Positions 1 to 8,999 of a stretch of 64,000 nt of DNA are shown piece by piece. Location: contig NZ_QFZZ01000014.1 in the NCBI RefSeq assembly GCF_005233515.1, positions 1-64,000 on the forward strand, in the 5' to 3' direction. This DNA is from Pseudomonas sp. CFBP13508 (GTDB lineage: Bacteria; Pseudomonadota; Gammaproteobacteria; Pseudomonadales; Pseudomonadaceae). The notes under the pieces were generated by a model. That model searched no databases. It was given only the letters and a program-made list of their open reading frames with translations, and had not been told where the DNA came from. Numbering within the stretch: the first letter of the stretch is position 1; every line of letters starts with the position of its first letter. The translations under genes were made by a program, and so were the position numbers.

Positions 1-2583
1 GACGATGCACCAACGTCCTACGAGTACCGCAACGGTTTTCTCTACAAGCGTTGCCGTGGTGATGCGGTGTGGATCTACCGACGCAACGCTGAAGGCGCCG
101 TCACCGAAGCGGTCGATCCCGACGGCCAGGTCACGCATTACTACTACAACCTGCGCGGGCAGTTGCTGTCGCTGCGCTATCCGGACAGCAGCCGCCACCG
201 CTGGGTGTGGAACGAGCTCGGCCAGCTCATCGAAGAAACCCTGCCCGATGGCGGCGTGCGGCGCTTTTCCTACGATGCACTGGGCCGGCGGATTACCACT
301 CAGGACGAATTTGGTGTTGTCAGTCGTCAGCAGTGGGACGCCGCCGGCCGACTGATCCTGACGACTTCTCCTACGGGCAGCACGCGCGCCTACAGCTACG
401 GCGCCTACGGCCAGATCACCGCCGAACGCGATGAACTCGGGCGCATCACCCGCTATGAATATGACGATGATTTGCACCTGGTCTCGCGGCGGATCAATCC
501 TGACGGCACCCGCGTGCAGTACCGCTACGACCATGCGCGGCTGTTGCTGACCGAGATTGAAAACGAATCGGGCGAAAAGTACCGACTGGATTACACGCCG
601 ACCGGATTGATCCGACAGGAAACCGGGTTTGATGGGCGCCGGACTGCGTATGCCTATGACCTCAACGGGCACCTGCTGGAGAAGACCGAGTTTGGCGAGC
701 AGGGTTTATCGCTGGTCACCCGGTACGAGCGCGACGCGGCTGGAAGGTTGCGAGTCAAAACCCTGCCCGATGGCGCCAAGATCCGCTACGACTACGATCG
801 CCTCGGTCGGTTGATCGGTGTCGATGACGGCCAGAACCATCCGCTGGCCTTCGAGTACGACCGTCAGGATCGGCTGATCACCGAGCATCAGGGCTGGGGC
901 ACCTTGCGCTACGCCTATGACGCCTGCGGCCAGCTCAAACGCCTGCGCCTGCCGGACAACAGCAAGCTTGATTATCACTACGCCAAGGGCGGTGCGCTGT
1001 CAGCCATCGACCTCAACGGCACGCCGCTGACCCGGCATGTCTATCAATCCGGTCGCGAACAACAACGCCAGCAAGGCTTGCTGCTCAGCGAATATTCCTA
1101 CGACGATCAGGGCCGTTTGCTCGCCCACGCTGTAGGCCATCGCCACGCCTCGCTGTACCGCCGCGATTATGCCTACAGCGCCAACGGCAATCTCGAGCAC
1201 ATCGCCGACAGCCGCCACGGCCAGCGCACCTACGGCTATGACGCCCTTGACCGACTGATCCGCGTACGTCACTCACGCGACGAACTGCCCGAATCCTTCG
1301 CCCACGACCCGGCCGGCAACCTGCTGATGCAGGACCGCCCCGGTCCCGCGCAAATCAAAGGCAATCGCCTGCTGATGCAAGGCGACCGTCATTACGACTA
1401 CGACGCCTTCGGCAACCTGATCCGCGAACGCCGAGGCCACGGCCAGACCCTGGTCACCGAATACCGCTACGACTGCCAGCACCGCCTGATCGGCCTGACC
1501 CGCCCGGACGGCCAGACCGCCACTTATCAATACGACGCCTTCGGCCGGCGCATCCGCAAAACCGTCGACGGCGCCGTCACCGAATTCTTCTGGCAAGGCG
1601 AGCACCTCGTCGCCGAAAGCAGCGCCACGCAATACCGCAGCTTCCTCTACGAACCCGGCACCTTCCGCCCGTTGGCGATGCTGGATGGCAAAGGCCCGAA
1701 AAAAGCCTGCCCGTTCTACTACCAACTCGACCACCTCGGCACCCCGCAGGAACTCACCGACTACAGCGGCGAAATCGTCTGGTCCGCGCAATACGACGCC
1801 TACGGCAAAGTCGCCGCCGTCACCCTCGCCGGCGAAGACTATCTGGATCAACCGCTGCGCTTTCAGGGGCAGTATTTCGATGCGGAAAGCGGCCTGCACT
1901 ACAACCGGCATCGGTATTACGACCCGAGATTGGGAAGGTATCTAACCCCGGATCCGGTGAAGCTCGCGGGTGGGTTGAATCAGTACCAGTACGTGCCGAA
2001 TCCGACGGGGTGGGTGGATCCGTTGGGGTTGACGTCGAACTGCCCGCCGCCGAAAACTAATAGGCCCGAGAGGTGCCAAGCACCGACTCAAGCTAACAGG
2101 CCGAATGTAAATCAAGGGTTACCGACCGTTCCGGATGTTGGCAAAGATGGACCACAAAATGAAGCTGAAGCTAAGCGCCGGGTATTAGCTTGGAACAGAC
2201 AATACAGAATGCACTCAGTAGAAAAACATGGCCCAGAGATCGATGATTCAGCTTTAAAGCAAAGATCAATAGACGGCTCACATCCAACAAAAAAAGGCGT
2301 TAGAGGCCCAGTGGGCCCGAGTTCGCAATTCAGTAGTTGGATGATGCAATTTAGAGCGTTGCATTTCGCTTTATCCAGAATGCATAAAAAAATACCTGAG
2401 CCGACAGGATATGATGCAGACGGAAACCCTATTGTTAGGATGAAACTGCCAGGAGCGGGTCGTGGGTACAAGCCCAATGAAAGAAATCCAAGTAATCCTC
2501 GTTACGTAGAAAGCTTGGATGGGGCGGAAGTAAAATTTGATAAACGAGATGTTAAGCGGCCGTTTACTGGCTTTCCGAGATAG
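1..2583 (+). CDS. Rhs/YD-repeat protein with variable C-terminal toxin domain (5' end outside window)
   Basis: The frame is open from base 1, so the N-terminus lies upstream; 860 residues are visible. Most of them are degenerate YD repeats (YRYD, YAYD, YDYDAFGN) that form the Rhs shell enclosing a toxin. The Rhs core ends in the conserved stretch SGLHYNRHRYYDPRLGRYL and then NPTGWVDPLGL (about 2004-2031). In the family, cleavage at DPxGL frees the tip. The remaining ~183 residues are the variable toxin: the DNA turns AT-rich there and the protein has an HSVEKHGPE motif and a basic C-terminus. I do not recognise the toxin family; a nuclease is plausible from the His/Lys-rich motif but this is inference. 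The gene is followed 8 bp later by a small acidic ORF, the expected position for immunity. No VgrG or PAAR gene is visible in the window. Confidence 0.9.
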   Translation, partial: DDAPTSYEYRNGFLYKRCRGDAVWIYRRNAEGAVTEAVDPDGQVTHYYYNLRGQLLSLRYPDSSRHRWVWNELGQLIEETLPDGGVRRFSYDALGRRITTQDEFGVVSRQQWDAAGRLILTTSPTGSTRAYSYGAYGQITAERDELGRITRYEYDDDLHLVSRRINPDGTRVQYRYDHARLLLTEIENESGEKYRLDYTPTGLIRQETGFDGRRTAYAYDLNGHLLEKTEFGEQGLSLVTRYERDAAGRLRVKTLPDGAKIRYDYDRLGRLIGVDDGQNHPLAFEYDRQDRLITEHQGWGTLRYAYDACGQLKRLRLPDNSKLDYHYAKGGALSAIDLNGTPLTRHVYQSGREQQRQQGLLLSEYSYDDQGRLLAHAVGHRHASLYRRDYAYSANGNLEHIADSRHGQRTYGYDALDRLIRVRHSRDELPESFAHDPAGNLLMQDRPGPAQIKGNRLLMQGDRHYDYDAFGNLIRERRGHGQTLVTEYRYDCQHRLIGLTRPDGQTATYQYDAFGRRIRKTVDGAVTEFFWQGEHLVAESSATQYRSFLYEPGTFRPLAMLDGKGPKKACPFYYQLDHLGTPQELTDYSGEIVWSAQYDAYGKVAAVTLAGEDYLDQPLRFQGQYFDAESGLHYNRHRYYDPRLGRYLTPDPVKLAGGLNQYQYVPNPTGWVDPLGLTSNCPPPKTNRPERCQAPTQANRPNVNQGLPTVPDVGKDGPQNEAEAKRRVLAWNRQYRMHSVEKHGPEIDDSALKQRSIDGSHPTKKGVRGPVGPSSQFSSWMMQFRALHFALSRMHKKIPEPTGYDADGNPIVRMKLPGAGRGYKPNERNPSNPRYVESLDGAEVKFDKRDVKRPFTGFPR

Positions 2584-2591
2584 GTGGAATT

Positions 2592-3008
2592 ATGTTGATG
2601 CAGCCATTCACAAACTTTCCATATGAGCCAAAACTCTCTCATGTTTTGGGTGGAATATCGATCTACGATCGAGAAGAAACGCTTGGTGAGGCGTTGTGGA
2701 TTTACAATCCTAATAGTTATGAAGACCAAAAAAAAATAATTAATGACTTCATTATTCCCGATTTTGATTATTTAACCTATCGCCATAGGTTTGTGATTTT
2801 TAAACTTCTTGAAAGCCATTTGCATGATGCTGATTTTGATTTTTCTAAAGAATTTGAGAGCGACTATGAAGATCCCAGAACACTGGCATGGGATGAGACG
2901 GAAATAATGGATGCTCGTGGTTTTTTTGAACATGTATTCGAGATCGCGAGTGAGTCGTGGAAGGATGATCTGGTTCGGGCGAGCCTTGAGGATCAGAGCC
3001 AATGGTGA
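2592..3008 (+). CDS. Putative immunity protein for the Rhs toxin tip
   Basis: This 138-residue, acidic, cytoplasmic-looking protein has no signal peptide or membrane segment. Its ATG lies 8 bp after the Rhs stop, with GGTGG just upstream; a second in-frame ATG two codons later is an alternative. Base composition is much more AT-rich than the flanking core genes and matches the toxin tip, as expected when tip and immunity gene move together. Acidic runs such as DADFDFSKEFESDYEDPR would suit binding to a basic toxin. I do not recognise the family. The role is inferred only from position, size and charge. Confidence 0.7.
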   Translation: MLMQPFTNFPYEPKLSHVLGGISIYDREETLGEALWIYNPNSYEDQKKIINDFIIPDFDYLTYRHRFVIFKLLESHLHDADFDFSKEFESDYEDPRTLAWDETEIMDARGFFEHVFEIASESWKDDLVRASLEDQSQW

Positions 3009-3045
3009 CGTTGAGTTGTCTCGTCGTTTCGTAAATTTGAACAGA

Positions 3046-4833
3046 TTAACATTGCTCCACTAACTGCAGTTGTTGATCGCCCAAGGCGAAACTATCAATC
3101 AGGTACACACTAAACCCCACAACCCCCTTCGCATGATGCTTAGCCTGCGAAGCCATCTCCGCAAGCTGGCTGGCATCAAGCGCTGCACAAGCCTCAGGCC
3201 GCAGATGCACCACCCCAATCGATAACGACAACAACGCAAACTCCTGCCGCACGCCTTGGCGATTGGGTGCAACGAAGCAGCCGGCCTCCACATGCTCGGG
3301 ACGGTAGAAGCGGCGGCATTGGTTTTGGAAGTCGTCGAGCAGTTGGTTTAGGCGTTTGCGCCAGTCTTCGGGGCCGAGGACGAGAAGGAAGTCGTCGCCG
3401 CCGATGTGGCCGACGAAGTCGCGGGTGGGGTCGATGCGTTCGTTGAGGCATTGGGCCAGGCAGAGCAGGACTTCGTCGCCACGGCCGTAGCCGTAGATGT
3501 CGTTGAAGGGTTTGAAGCTGTCGATGTCGACGTAGCAGATAATGGACTCGCGGGCCTGTTGCAGCAGGCGCGTGAGGCATTGCTGGATCGGTACGTTGCC
3601 CGGGAGCAGGGTGAGGGGGTTGGCGTAGCGTGCCTGCTGGATTTTCAGTTCGGTGATCAGCTTCAGCACGTCGATGACCCGGCCGAGGCCTAGATAGCCG
3701 CCGTTGAGGGTGATGATGAAGTCTTCTTCGATGCGCTGGCGGGCGCGGCTGGTGATCAGGCGACTGACTTGCTGCAGTGACTGGCTGATTTCCACGGCGA
3801 GGAAGTCATCGTTCATCAGGCGGCTGATCGGTTTGCGCGCGAATAGATCGGTGGCAAACGGTTTGAGCAGTGCGTCCGACAGCGAGTGGCGATGGACGAT
3901 GCCGCAGGGCTGGCCTTGTTCGTCGAGCACCGCGAGCGAATTGAGGTTGGCTTGGCGGCGGAAGGCTTCCAGTACCGTCGCGGTGGGCGTATCGCGTTGC
4001 ACGGCGGGCTGCTCGTTGAGCAGGGCGCTGAGGTCGCTGCCTTCGTCATTCAGCGCGACAGCGCTGCTGTCGTGTTTGGGCATCAAGGCGCGAGCGTCGC
4101 GGGATGGATGTTCCTGAGGGCGGCCGAGCAGGTAGCCTTGCACCAGGTCGACGCCCATTTCAGTCAGCACCGCGAGTTCTTCCGGAAGCTCGATGCCCTC
4201 GGCGATGACTTGCGCGCGCGAGGCTTTGGCGATTTGCAGAATCGAACCGACAAACTCTCTTTTCAACGCATCCTGATGAATACCGTCGATGAAGTGCCGG
4301 TCGATCTTCACGTAATCCGGACGCAATTCCGACCACAGGCGCAGGCTCGAATACCCCGCGCCCAAGTCGTCCAGCGCAATGGAAAAGCCCATCGCCCGGT
4401 AGTGATGCAGAGCGGTTTGCAGCAACTGAAAGTCATCGATCGGGGTCTGCTCGGTGAGCTCGATTACCACTTGGCTCGGCGCAATGCCCAAGTCCTGCAA
4501 CAGCTGCAACGTTCGTCCGGGTTGGTGCGCGGCCTCAAGCAAGGATTCCGGCGAAACGTTGAGGAACAGTTTGCCCGGCAACTGCTGCTCATTGAACCGG
4601 CGACAGGCGCTTTGTCGGCAGGCGATCTCCAGTTCGCTCAATCGGCCAGCCTGTCGCGCCACGGCGAACAGGGCAATCGGCGAGTGAAGAGGGCTGTTGG
4701 ACGGGCCACGGGTCAGGGCTTCGTAGCCGAGAATACGTCGCTCGGAGAGGCAGATGATCGGCTGGAACAGGCTGTGTAAACCGCTTTGAGTCAGGATCGA
4801 GCTCAAGGCGCTCAGCTGTTCGGTCGTGGTCAT
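3046..4833 (-). CDS. EAL-CBS-GGDEF cyclic-di-GMP phosphodiesterase/cyclase-like protein
   Basis: This 595-residue cytoplasmic protein begins directly with an EAL domain (about 15-245: YEALTR at 37-42, FLNVSPESL, VIELTEQ, DDLGAGYSSL, DYVKIDRHF, IAEGIE). The metal and catalytic residues look intact, so phosphodiesterase activity is expected. A CBS pair (about 275-395) could sense a nucleotide. The C-terminal GGDEF domain reads GGDDF, and the position of the inhibitory-site Arg upstream is Pro (PTRD), so the usual product-inhibition I-site appears absent. From memory, the same architecture occurs next to prc in P. aeruginosa (PA3258). No signal peptide or transmembrane helix is visible. The start ATG lies just past the prc terminator. 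Whether the GGDDF domain makes or only binds nucleotide is unknown. Confidence 0.9.
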   Translation of the reverse strand: MTTTEQLSALSSILTQSGLHSLFQPIICLSERRILGYEALTRGPSNSPLHSPIALFAVARQAGRLSELEIACRQSACRRFNEQQLPGKLFLNVSPESLLEAAHQPGRTLQLLQDLGIAPSQVVIELTEQTPIDDFQLLQTALHHYRAMGFSIALDDLGAGYSSLRLWSELRPDYVKIDRHFIDGIHQDALKREFVGSILQIAKASRAQVIAEGIELPEELAVLTEMGVDLVQGYLLGRPQEHPSRDARALMPKHDSSAVALNDEGSDLSALLNEQPAVQRDTPTATVLEAFRRQANLNSLAVLDEQGQPCGIVHRHSLSDALLKPFATDLFARKPISRLMNDDFLAVEISQSLQQVSRLITSRARQRIEEDFIITLNGGYLGLGRVIDVLKLITELKIQQARYANPLTLLPGNVPIQQCLTRLLQQARESIICYVDIDSFKPFNDIYGYGRGDEVLLCLAQCLNERIDPTRDFVGHIGGDDFLLVLGPEDWRKRLNQLLDDFQNQCRRFYRPEHVEAGCFVAPNRQGVRQEFALLSLSIGVVHLRPEACAALDASQLAEMASQAKHHAKGVVGFSVYLIDSFALGDQQLQLVEQC

Positions 4834-4849
4834 GGCAGTCTCTGGCGAT

Positions 4850-4886
4850 AAAAAAAGGACCGGGAGCGCTTGCTCCCGGTCCTTTA
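4850..4886 (-). terminator. Rho-independent terminator of prc
   Basis: An 11-bp perfect stem (GGACCGGGAGC / GCTCCCGGTCC) with a 4-nt loop is followed on the minus strand by a run of seven T. It lies between the prc stop codon and the EAL-CBS-GGDEF start, so it should end prc transcription. Confidence 0.9.
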
Positions 4887-4951
4887 TTGCACGACAGAAT
4901 GATGACTGTTTGATGACGATCCGGGGATCGTCAGCACTAAATTGCCATCAC

Positions 4952-7036
4952 TTACTTCTTGGCCACCTGATTGCTCAGTTTCAGGTAATCCAGCAGCACG
5001 CGCCCGGTTTCGCTCAGATAGGCATCGTCTTCCGGTTTGACCTTGTCCGGCTCGGCAGCGGCCAGTGCGTCTTCATCTTCTTTCTTCAGCTCTTTGAGCG
5101 GTTCTTCGCCTTTGGCCTTGCGACGGATGTTCTCCATCGCCAGCTGCTTGGCGTCGATGTCGGCGTGCTGGGCACGACGATCGGCTTCGTTGAGGCTGAC
5201 GGTTTTTTCTTCCATCAGTTTCTGCGCCAGGGCCAGCTTGTCGCGGATGAACACGAACTCGGCATCCTTGTTGGTGCGCGCGTCATGTTCGGACTTCAGC
5301 TGGGCGAGGAACGGCTTGAACGGATCGGCCGCCGGTTTGATCGCTGCGCGTATGGTGTCCCACGGCATGGCTTCCGGCAGAGCGCTCTCGCCGATTTCCT
5401 TGGTGTCGATCAGCGACGGGTAGTCGATGTCCGGCAGCACGCCCTGATGCTGGGTGCTCTGCCCGGAGACACGGTAGAACTTGGCCAGAGTCAGTTTCAG
5501 TTCGCCATGGTTCAGCGGCTGAATGGTCTGCACGGTGCCTTTGCCGAAGGTCTGGCCACCGATGATCAGCGCGCGGTGGTAGTCCTGCATGGCGCCGGCG
5601 AAGATCTCCGAGGCCGAGGCGGACAGGCGGTTGACCAGCAGCGCCATCGGGCCTTTGTAGAACGCGCCCGGGTTTTCATCTTCGAGCACGTCGACACGGC
5701 CGTCGGCGTTACGCACGAGTACGGTCGGACCTTTGTCGATAAACAGGCTGGTCAGCTCGGTGGCTTCCTGCAGGGAGCCGCCGCCGTTGTTACGCAGGTC
5801 GATGACTACGCCGTCGACTTTGTCCTTCTGCAACTCGGTGAGCAGCTTCTTGACGTCGCGAGTGGTGCTCTTGTAATCCGGATCGCCGGCACGGAAGGCC
5901 TTGAAATCGAGGTAGAAGGCCGGGATCTCGATGACGCCAAGTTTGTAGTCCTTGCCGTCCTGTTTCAGGCTGAGGATCGACTTCTTCACGGCCTGGTCTT
6001 CGAGCTTCACCGCTTCACGGGTGATCGGCACGATCTTGGTGGTCTGGTCGTTCGGCGCATTGCTCGCCGGGATCACTTCCAGGCGCACCACGGTGCCTTT
6101 CGGACCGCGAATCAACTTGACCACTTCGTCCAGGCGCCAGCCGACCACGTCGACCATCTCTTTATTGCCTTGGGCAACGCCGATGATCTTGTCGGCCGGA
6201 GCGACCTGCTTGGTCTTGTCCGCCGGGCCTGCCGGCACCAGACGCACGACTTTCACTTGATCGTTGTCGCTCTGCAACACGGCGCCGATGCCCTCGAGGG
6301 ACAGGCTCATGTTGATGTCGAAGTTTTCCGCGTTATCCGGCGACAGATAGTTGGTGTGCGGGTCGTAGGACATGGCGAAGGTGTTGATGTACGCCTGGAA
6401 GATGTCCTCGGCACGGGTCTGGTCCAGACGCGCCAACTGATTCTTGTAGCGCTTGGTCAGGGTTTCCTGGATCTGCTTCGGCTCTTTGCCGGCGATCTTC
6501 TGGCGCAGCACTTCGTCCTTGACGCGTTTGCGCCACAGGTCGTCGAGTTCCGCGGTGGACTTGAGCCAAGGCGCGTCCTTGCGATCGATCAGCAAGGTCT
6601 CCTTGGTGTTGAAGTCCATTTTGTCGACGCCTTTGTTCAGCTCGGCAAGGGCGAAGTCCAGACGCGCTTTCACGCGGTCCAGGTAGCGCTTGTAGATGGT
6701 GAACCCGGCGTTGAGGTCGCCGCTTTTGAGGAAGTCGTCGAACTGCGTCTTCCACTTGTCGAATTCGGCGATATCGCTGGCCATGAAATAGCTGCGCGAT
6801 GGGTCGAGCAGCTTGATGTAGCTGTCGTAGATGATCACCGAGCGCGCATCGTCGAGCGGCGGCTTGCTGTAGTGGTGACGCTTGAGCAACTCGACGACGT
6901 TCAGGCTGGCGATGACTTCATCGCGATCAGGCTGCAACTTGTCCCAGCTGTTGGCTGCGAATGTGGTGCCCGACACCGGCAACAGGCCGATACCGATGAA
7001 AAGAGCGAGGGCGGTGCTGGGGAGCAGATGCTTCAT
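4952..7036 (-). CDS. prc: Tail-specific (C-terminal processing) protease Prc, peptidase family S41
   Basis: Periplasmic serine protease that recognises C-terminal tails and, in the family, trims penicillin-binding proteins, lipoproteins and damaged periplasmic proteins. I chose the start MKHLLPSTALAL (694 residues), which gives a clean signal peptide ending near TTFAA; the open frame extends 11 codons further but without a convincing ribosome site. The order is an N-terminal helical domain, a PDZ domain (about 235-325), and a catalytic core with SASASE (Ser ~474) and FGKGTVQ (Lys ~499). The 25-residue spacing matches the E. coli Tsp Ser-Lys dyad. A DUF3340-type C-terminal tail rich in Lys/Glu follows. 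A strong terminator follows the gene. Confidence 0.95.
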   Translation of the reverse strand: MKHLLPSTALALFIGIGLLPVSGTTFAANSWDKLQPDRDEVIASLNVVELLKRHHYSKPPLDDARSVIIYDSYIKLLDPSRSYFMASDIAEFDKWKTQFDDFLKSGDLNAGFTIYKRYLDRVKARLDFALAELNKGVDKMDFNTKETLLIDRKDAPWLKSTAELDDLWRKRVKDEVLRQKIAGKEPKQIQETLTKRYKNQLARLDQTRAEDIFQAYINTFAMSYDPHTNYLSPDNAENFDINMSLSLEGIGAVLQSDNDQVKVVRLVPAGPADKTKQVAPADKIIGVAQGNKEMVDVVGWRLDEVVKLIRGPKGTVVRLEVIPASNAPNDQTTKIVPITREAVKLEDQAVKKSILSLKQDGKDYKLGVIEIPAFYLDFKAFRAGDPDYKSTTRDVKKLLTELQKDKVDGVVIDLRNNGGGSLQEATELTSLFIDKGPTVLVRNADGRVDVLEDENPGAFYKGPMALLVNRLSASASEIFAGAMQDYHRALIIGGQTFGKGTVQTIQPLNHGELKLTLAKFYRVSGQSTQHQGVLPDIDYPSLIDTKEIGESALPEAMPWDTIRAAIKPAADPFKPFLAQLKSEHDARTNKDAEFVFIRDKLALAQKLMEEKTVSLNEADRRAQHADIDAKQLAMENIRRKAKGEEPLKELKKEDEDALAAAEPDKVKPEDDAYLSETGRVLLDYLKLSNQVAKK

Positions 7037-7120
7037 GCTGATTCGACGCGGGGACAATTGATAACGCATATTAGGCCGTCTTTGAAGTCGCCGGTTCTTT
7101 GAGAGCCGGTCGCATAATGC

Positions 7121-7148
7121 AAAAAGCCCGGCGCTACAGCTTCGGGCT
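7121..7148 (-). other. Hairpin with T-run upstream of prc
   Basis: AGCCCG and CGGGCT (7125-7130 / 7143-7148) form a short stem with a 12-nt loop, followed on the minus strand by five T. It lies about 85 bp upstream of the prc start and ends 26 bp before the divergent oxidoreductase start. It could be a leader attenuator for prc or a barrier to antisense transcription; the sequence alone does not decide. Confidence 0.4.
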
Positions 7149-7174
7149 CAGTCCAGACTCACTATGGAGGCAGT

Positions 7175-8137
7175 GTGAAGGCATTGCAAGGCGTTGAAGG
7201 TCAAGTGGCATGGGTTGAAGAGCCGAGTCTTACCTGCGATGTAGGACAAGTCCGCATCCGGGTGGCGGCAGCCGGCCTCAATCGCGCCGATTTATTACAG
7301 AAGGCAGGGCTTTATCCGCCACCACCAGGGGCCAGCCAAGTGCTTGGTCTTGAGTGCTCGGGGGTGATCAGCGAGGTCGGCGCGGGCTCGTCCTGGCAGG
7401 TCGGCGATCGGGTTTGCGCCTTGCTGGCCGGGGGCGGCATGGCTGAAGAGGTGGTCGTCGACGGACGGCACGTGCTGCCGGTGCCCGAAGGTGTTTCGCT
7501 GATCGAGGCGGCGGCATTGCCCGAGGTGTACGCCACCGTCTGGCTGAATGTGTTTCAACTTGCAGCGTTGAAACCTGGTGAGAAAATTCTCCTGCACGCC
7601 GGCGCAAGTGGAATCGGTTCAGCCGCCATTCAGCTGTGCAAAGCCTTCGGTAACCCGTGCTGGGTCAGCGTCGGTTCCGCCGAGCGCCTGGCTTACTGCG
7701 AAGCGTTGGGTGCGCAAGGCGGCGTGGTGCGTACCGATGATCTCGAAAGCCTGCGCGACTTCGGGCCGTTCGATGTCATCCTCGACCCGGTGGGCGGCAA
7801 TTATTCGGCACTGAACCTCAAGTTGATGGCGCTGGACGGGCGTTGGGTGTTGATCGGTTTGATGGGCGGTCGCGAGGCGAAACTGGATCTGGCGCAGGTG
7901 TTGGCCAAGCGTGTGCAACTGCTCGGTTCGACGTTGCGCAGCCGTGGCGATCAGTTCAAGGCCGATCTGCTCAGCGATCTGGGCCAGCATGTGTGGCCGC
8001 TGTTTGCCGAGGGCCGCTTGCGTCCGCAACTGGCCAAAGCGTTTGCGGTGAAGGATGCCGAGGCGGCGTTTGCCGAACTGGCGAGCAATACGGTGGCGGG
8101 CAAGTTGGTGTTGGTGATCAATGAGGGTTTGAGCTGA
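7175..8137 (+). CDS. NAD(P)H-quinone oxidoreductase, medium-chain dehydrogenase superfamily (PIG3/QOR type)
   Basis: This 320-residue protein starts at GTG, 4 bp after a good GGAGG. It has the MDR layout: an N-terminal GroES-like part (NRADLLQ, YPPPPGASQVLGLECSG, VGDRVCALL) and a Rossmann part (LLHAGASGIGSAAIQL). It lacks the Cys/His set of zinc-binding alcohol dehydrogenases, which fits the zinc-free quinone-oxidoreductase subgroup close to human PIG3. Expected reaction: NADPH-dependent reduction of quinones, possibly in oxidative-stress defence. It is transcribed divergently from prc, as remembered in P. aeruginosa. A REP pair follows it and probably ends the transcription unit. Confidence 0.9.
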   Translation: MKALQGVEGQVAWVEEPSLTCDVGQVRIRVAAAGLNRADLLQKAGLYPPPPGASQVLGLECSGVISEVGAGSSWQVGDRVCALLAGGGMAEEVVVDGRHVLPVPEGVSLIEAAALPEVYATVWLNVFQLAALKPGEKILLHAGASGIGSAAIQLCKAFGNPCWVSVGSAERLAYCEALGAQGGVVRTDDLESLRDFGPFDVILDPVGGNYSALNLKLMALDGRWVLIGLMGGREAKLDLAQVLAKRVQLLGSTLRSRGDQFKADLLSDLGQHVWPLFAEGRLRPQLAKAFAVKDAEAAFAELASNTVAGKLVLVINEGLS

Positions 8138-8151
8138 CAGCAAAGCAAGGT

Positions 8152-8230
8152 CAAAAGATCGCAGCCTCCGGCAGCTCCTACAGAGGCACGCATTGCAAAA
8201 GTAGGAGCTGCCGAAGGCTGCGATCTTTTG
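8152..8230. repeat. REP pair, GATCGCAGCC/GGCAGCTCCTAC family
   Basis: Two inverted copies of the motif AAAAGATCGCAGCCTCCGGC...AGCTCCTAC face each other across about 20 bp. They lie between the convergent oxidoreductase and HAD genes and could form a long hairpin. The same family recurs at 12462-12543, 15041-15070, 23423-23493 and, degenerate, at 60948-61029. Confidence 0.9.
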
Positions 8231-8233
8231 CTT

Positions 8234-8887
8234 TTATTTCCAGAGATGGATCGGCCAGCCGGCCTTTTCGGCGTGCTCAAGCAGCACCGGATCCGGATTG
8301 ACCACGTGGGGGAAGTCCACTTTAAGCAACAACGGCAGATCGTTGCGCGAATCGGAATAAAAACTCGCGCCTTCGAGGTTTTCTTCTTCGGCGTCCAGCC
8401 ATTCCAGCAAGCGGGTGATTTTGCCTTCGCGGTAAGTCAGGGTGCCGACGGTTTTACCGCTGTATGCGCCGTGGGCTACTTCCAGTTCGATGGCGAGAAC
8501 CTCATCAATACCTAATCGTTCGCCGATCGGCTTGACCAGATGGATACCCGACGCCGAGATCACCAGAATCCGGTCACCGGCCTTGCGGTGGGCGGCGATG
8601 GTTTTGGTCGCATCGCTGAAGATGATCGGTTCGATGAAATCCTCCACCCACGGGCCAACCAAGTGCTCGATTTCCTCAGGGGTGCGGCCAATCAGCGGTT
8701 CGAGACTGAAGGCCATATAGTCTTCCATCGCCAGATGTCCGCGGCCGTAGGCATCCATCAGTTCCTTGTCACGCTGCATGAACGACTCGCCATCGACCCA
8801 GCCGAGGCGGACCATCTGCTCACTCCATAGCGAGGAACAGTCACCGTGAATCAACGTTTCGTCCAGATCAAAAATTGCCAAAGCCAT
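8234..8887 (-). CDS. HAD-superfamily subfamily IB phosphatase
   Basis: This 217-residue cytoplasmic protein has the HAD motifs in order: DLDETL near residue 7 (nucleophile and acid Asp), ILVISASGIH (motif II Ser), and SDSRNDLPLL (motif III/IV Asp pair). Length and the SerB-like cap suit the HAD-IB group, which hydrolyses small phosphomonoesters. It lies downstream of the ABC importer and alkaline-phosphatase-like genes on the same strand, separated by 112 bp containing a repeat. It may act on the imported compound or a breakdown product, but the substrate cannot be read from sequence. From memory this order is kept in P. aeruginosa (PA3249-PA3256). Confidence 0.88.
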   Translation of the reverse strand: MALAIFDLDETLIHGDCSSLWSEQMVRLGWVDGESFMQRDKELMDAYGRGHLAMEDYMAFSLEPLIGRTPEEIEHLVGPWVEDFIEPIIFSDATKTIAAHRKAGDRILVISASGIHLVKPIGERLGIDEVLAIELEVAHGAYSGKTVGTLTYREGKITRLLEWLDAEEENLEGASFYSDSRNDLPLLLKVDFPHVVNPDPVLLEHAEKAGWPIHLWK

Positions 8888-8904
8888 CGGTTCTCTCCGA
8901 GAAC

Positions 8905-8998
8905 AGCTTCAAGCCATGAGCTTCAAGCTGCAAGAAATTGGAATCAAGTACGCCGCAGTCTACAACCTGAAGCTTGTAGCTCGAAGCTTGCAGCTGCT
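8905..8998. repeat. REP-like inverted repeat, AGCTTCAAGCTGCAAG family
   Basis: GCTTCAAGCTGCAAG (near 8920-8934) is matched with two mismatches by the inverted CTTGTAGCTCGAAGC (near 8972-8986). The element fills the gap between the ATPase and HAD genes, and further partial copies flank the main arms. It differs in sequence from the other REP families in the window. Confidence 0.7.
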
Positions 8999-8999
8999 T

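Noticed and set aside
4826..7102. 758-codon open frame on the plus strand
   Set aside because: It lies opposite the certain prc gene in a GC-rich genome, where long antisense frames are common. Its product is low in recognisable motifs, and no ribosome site precedes it.
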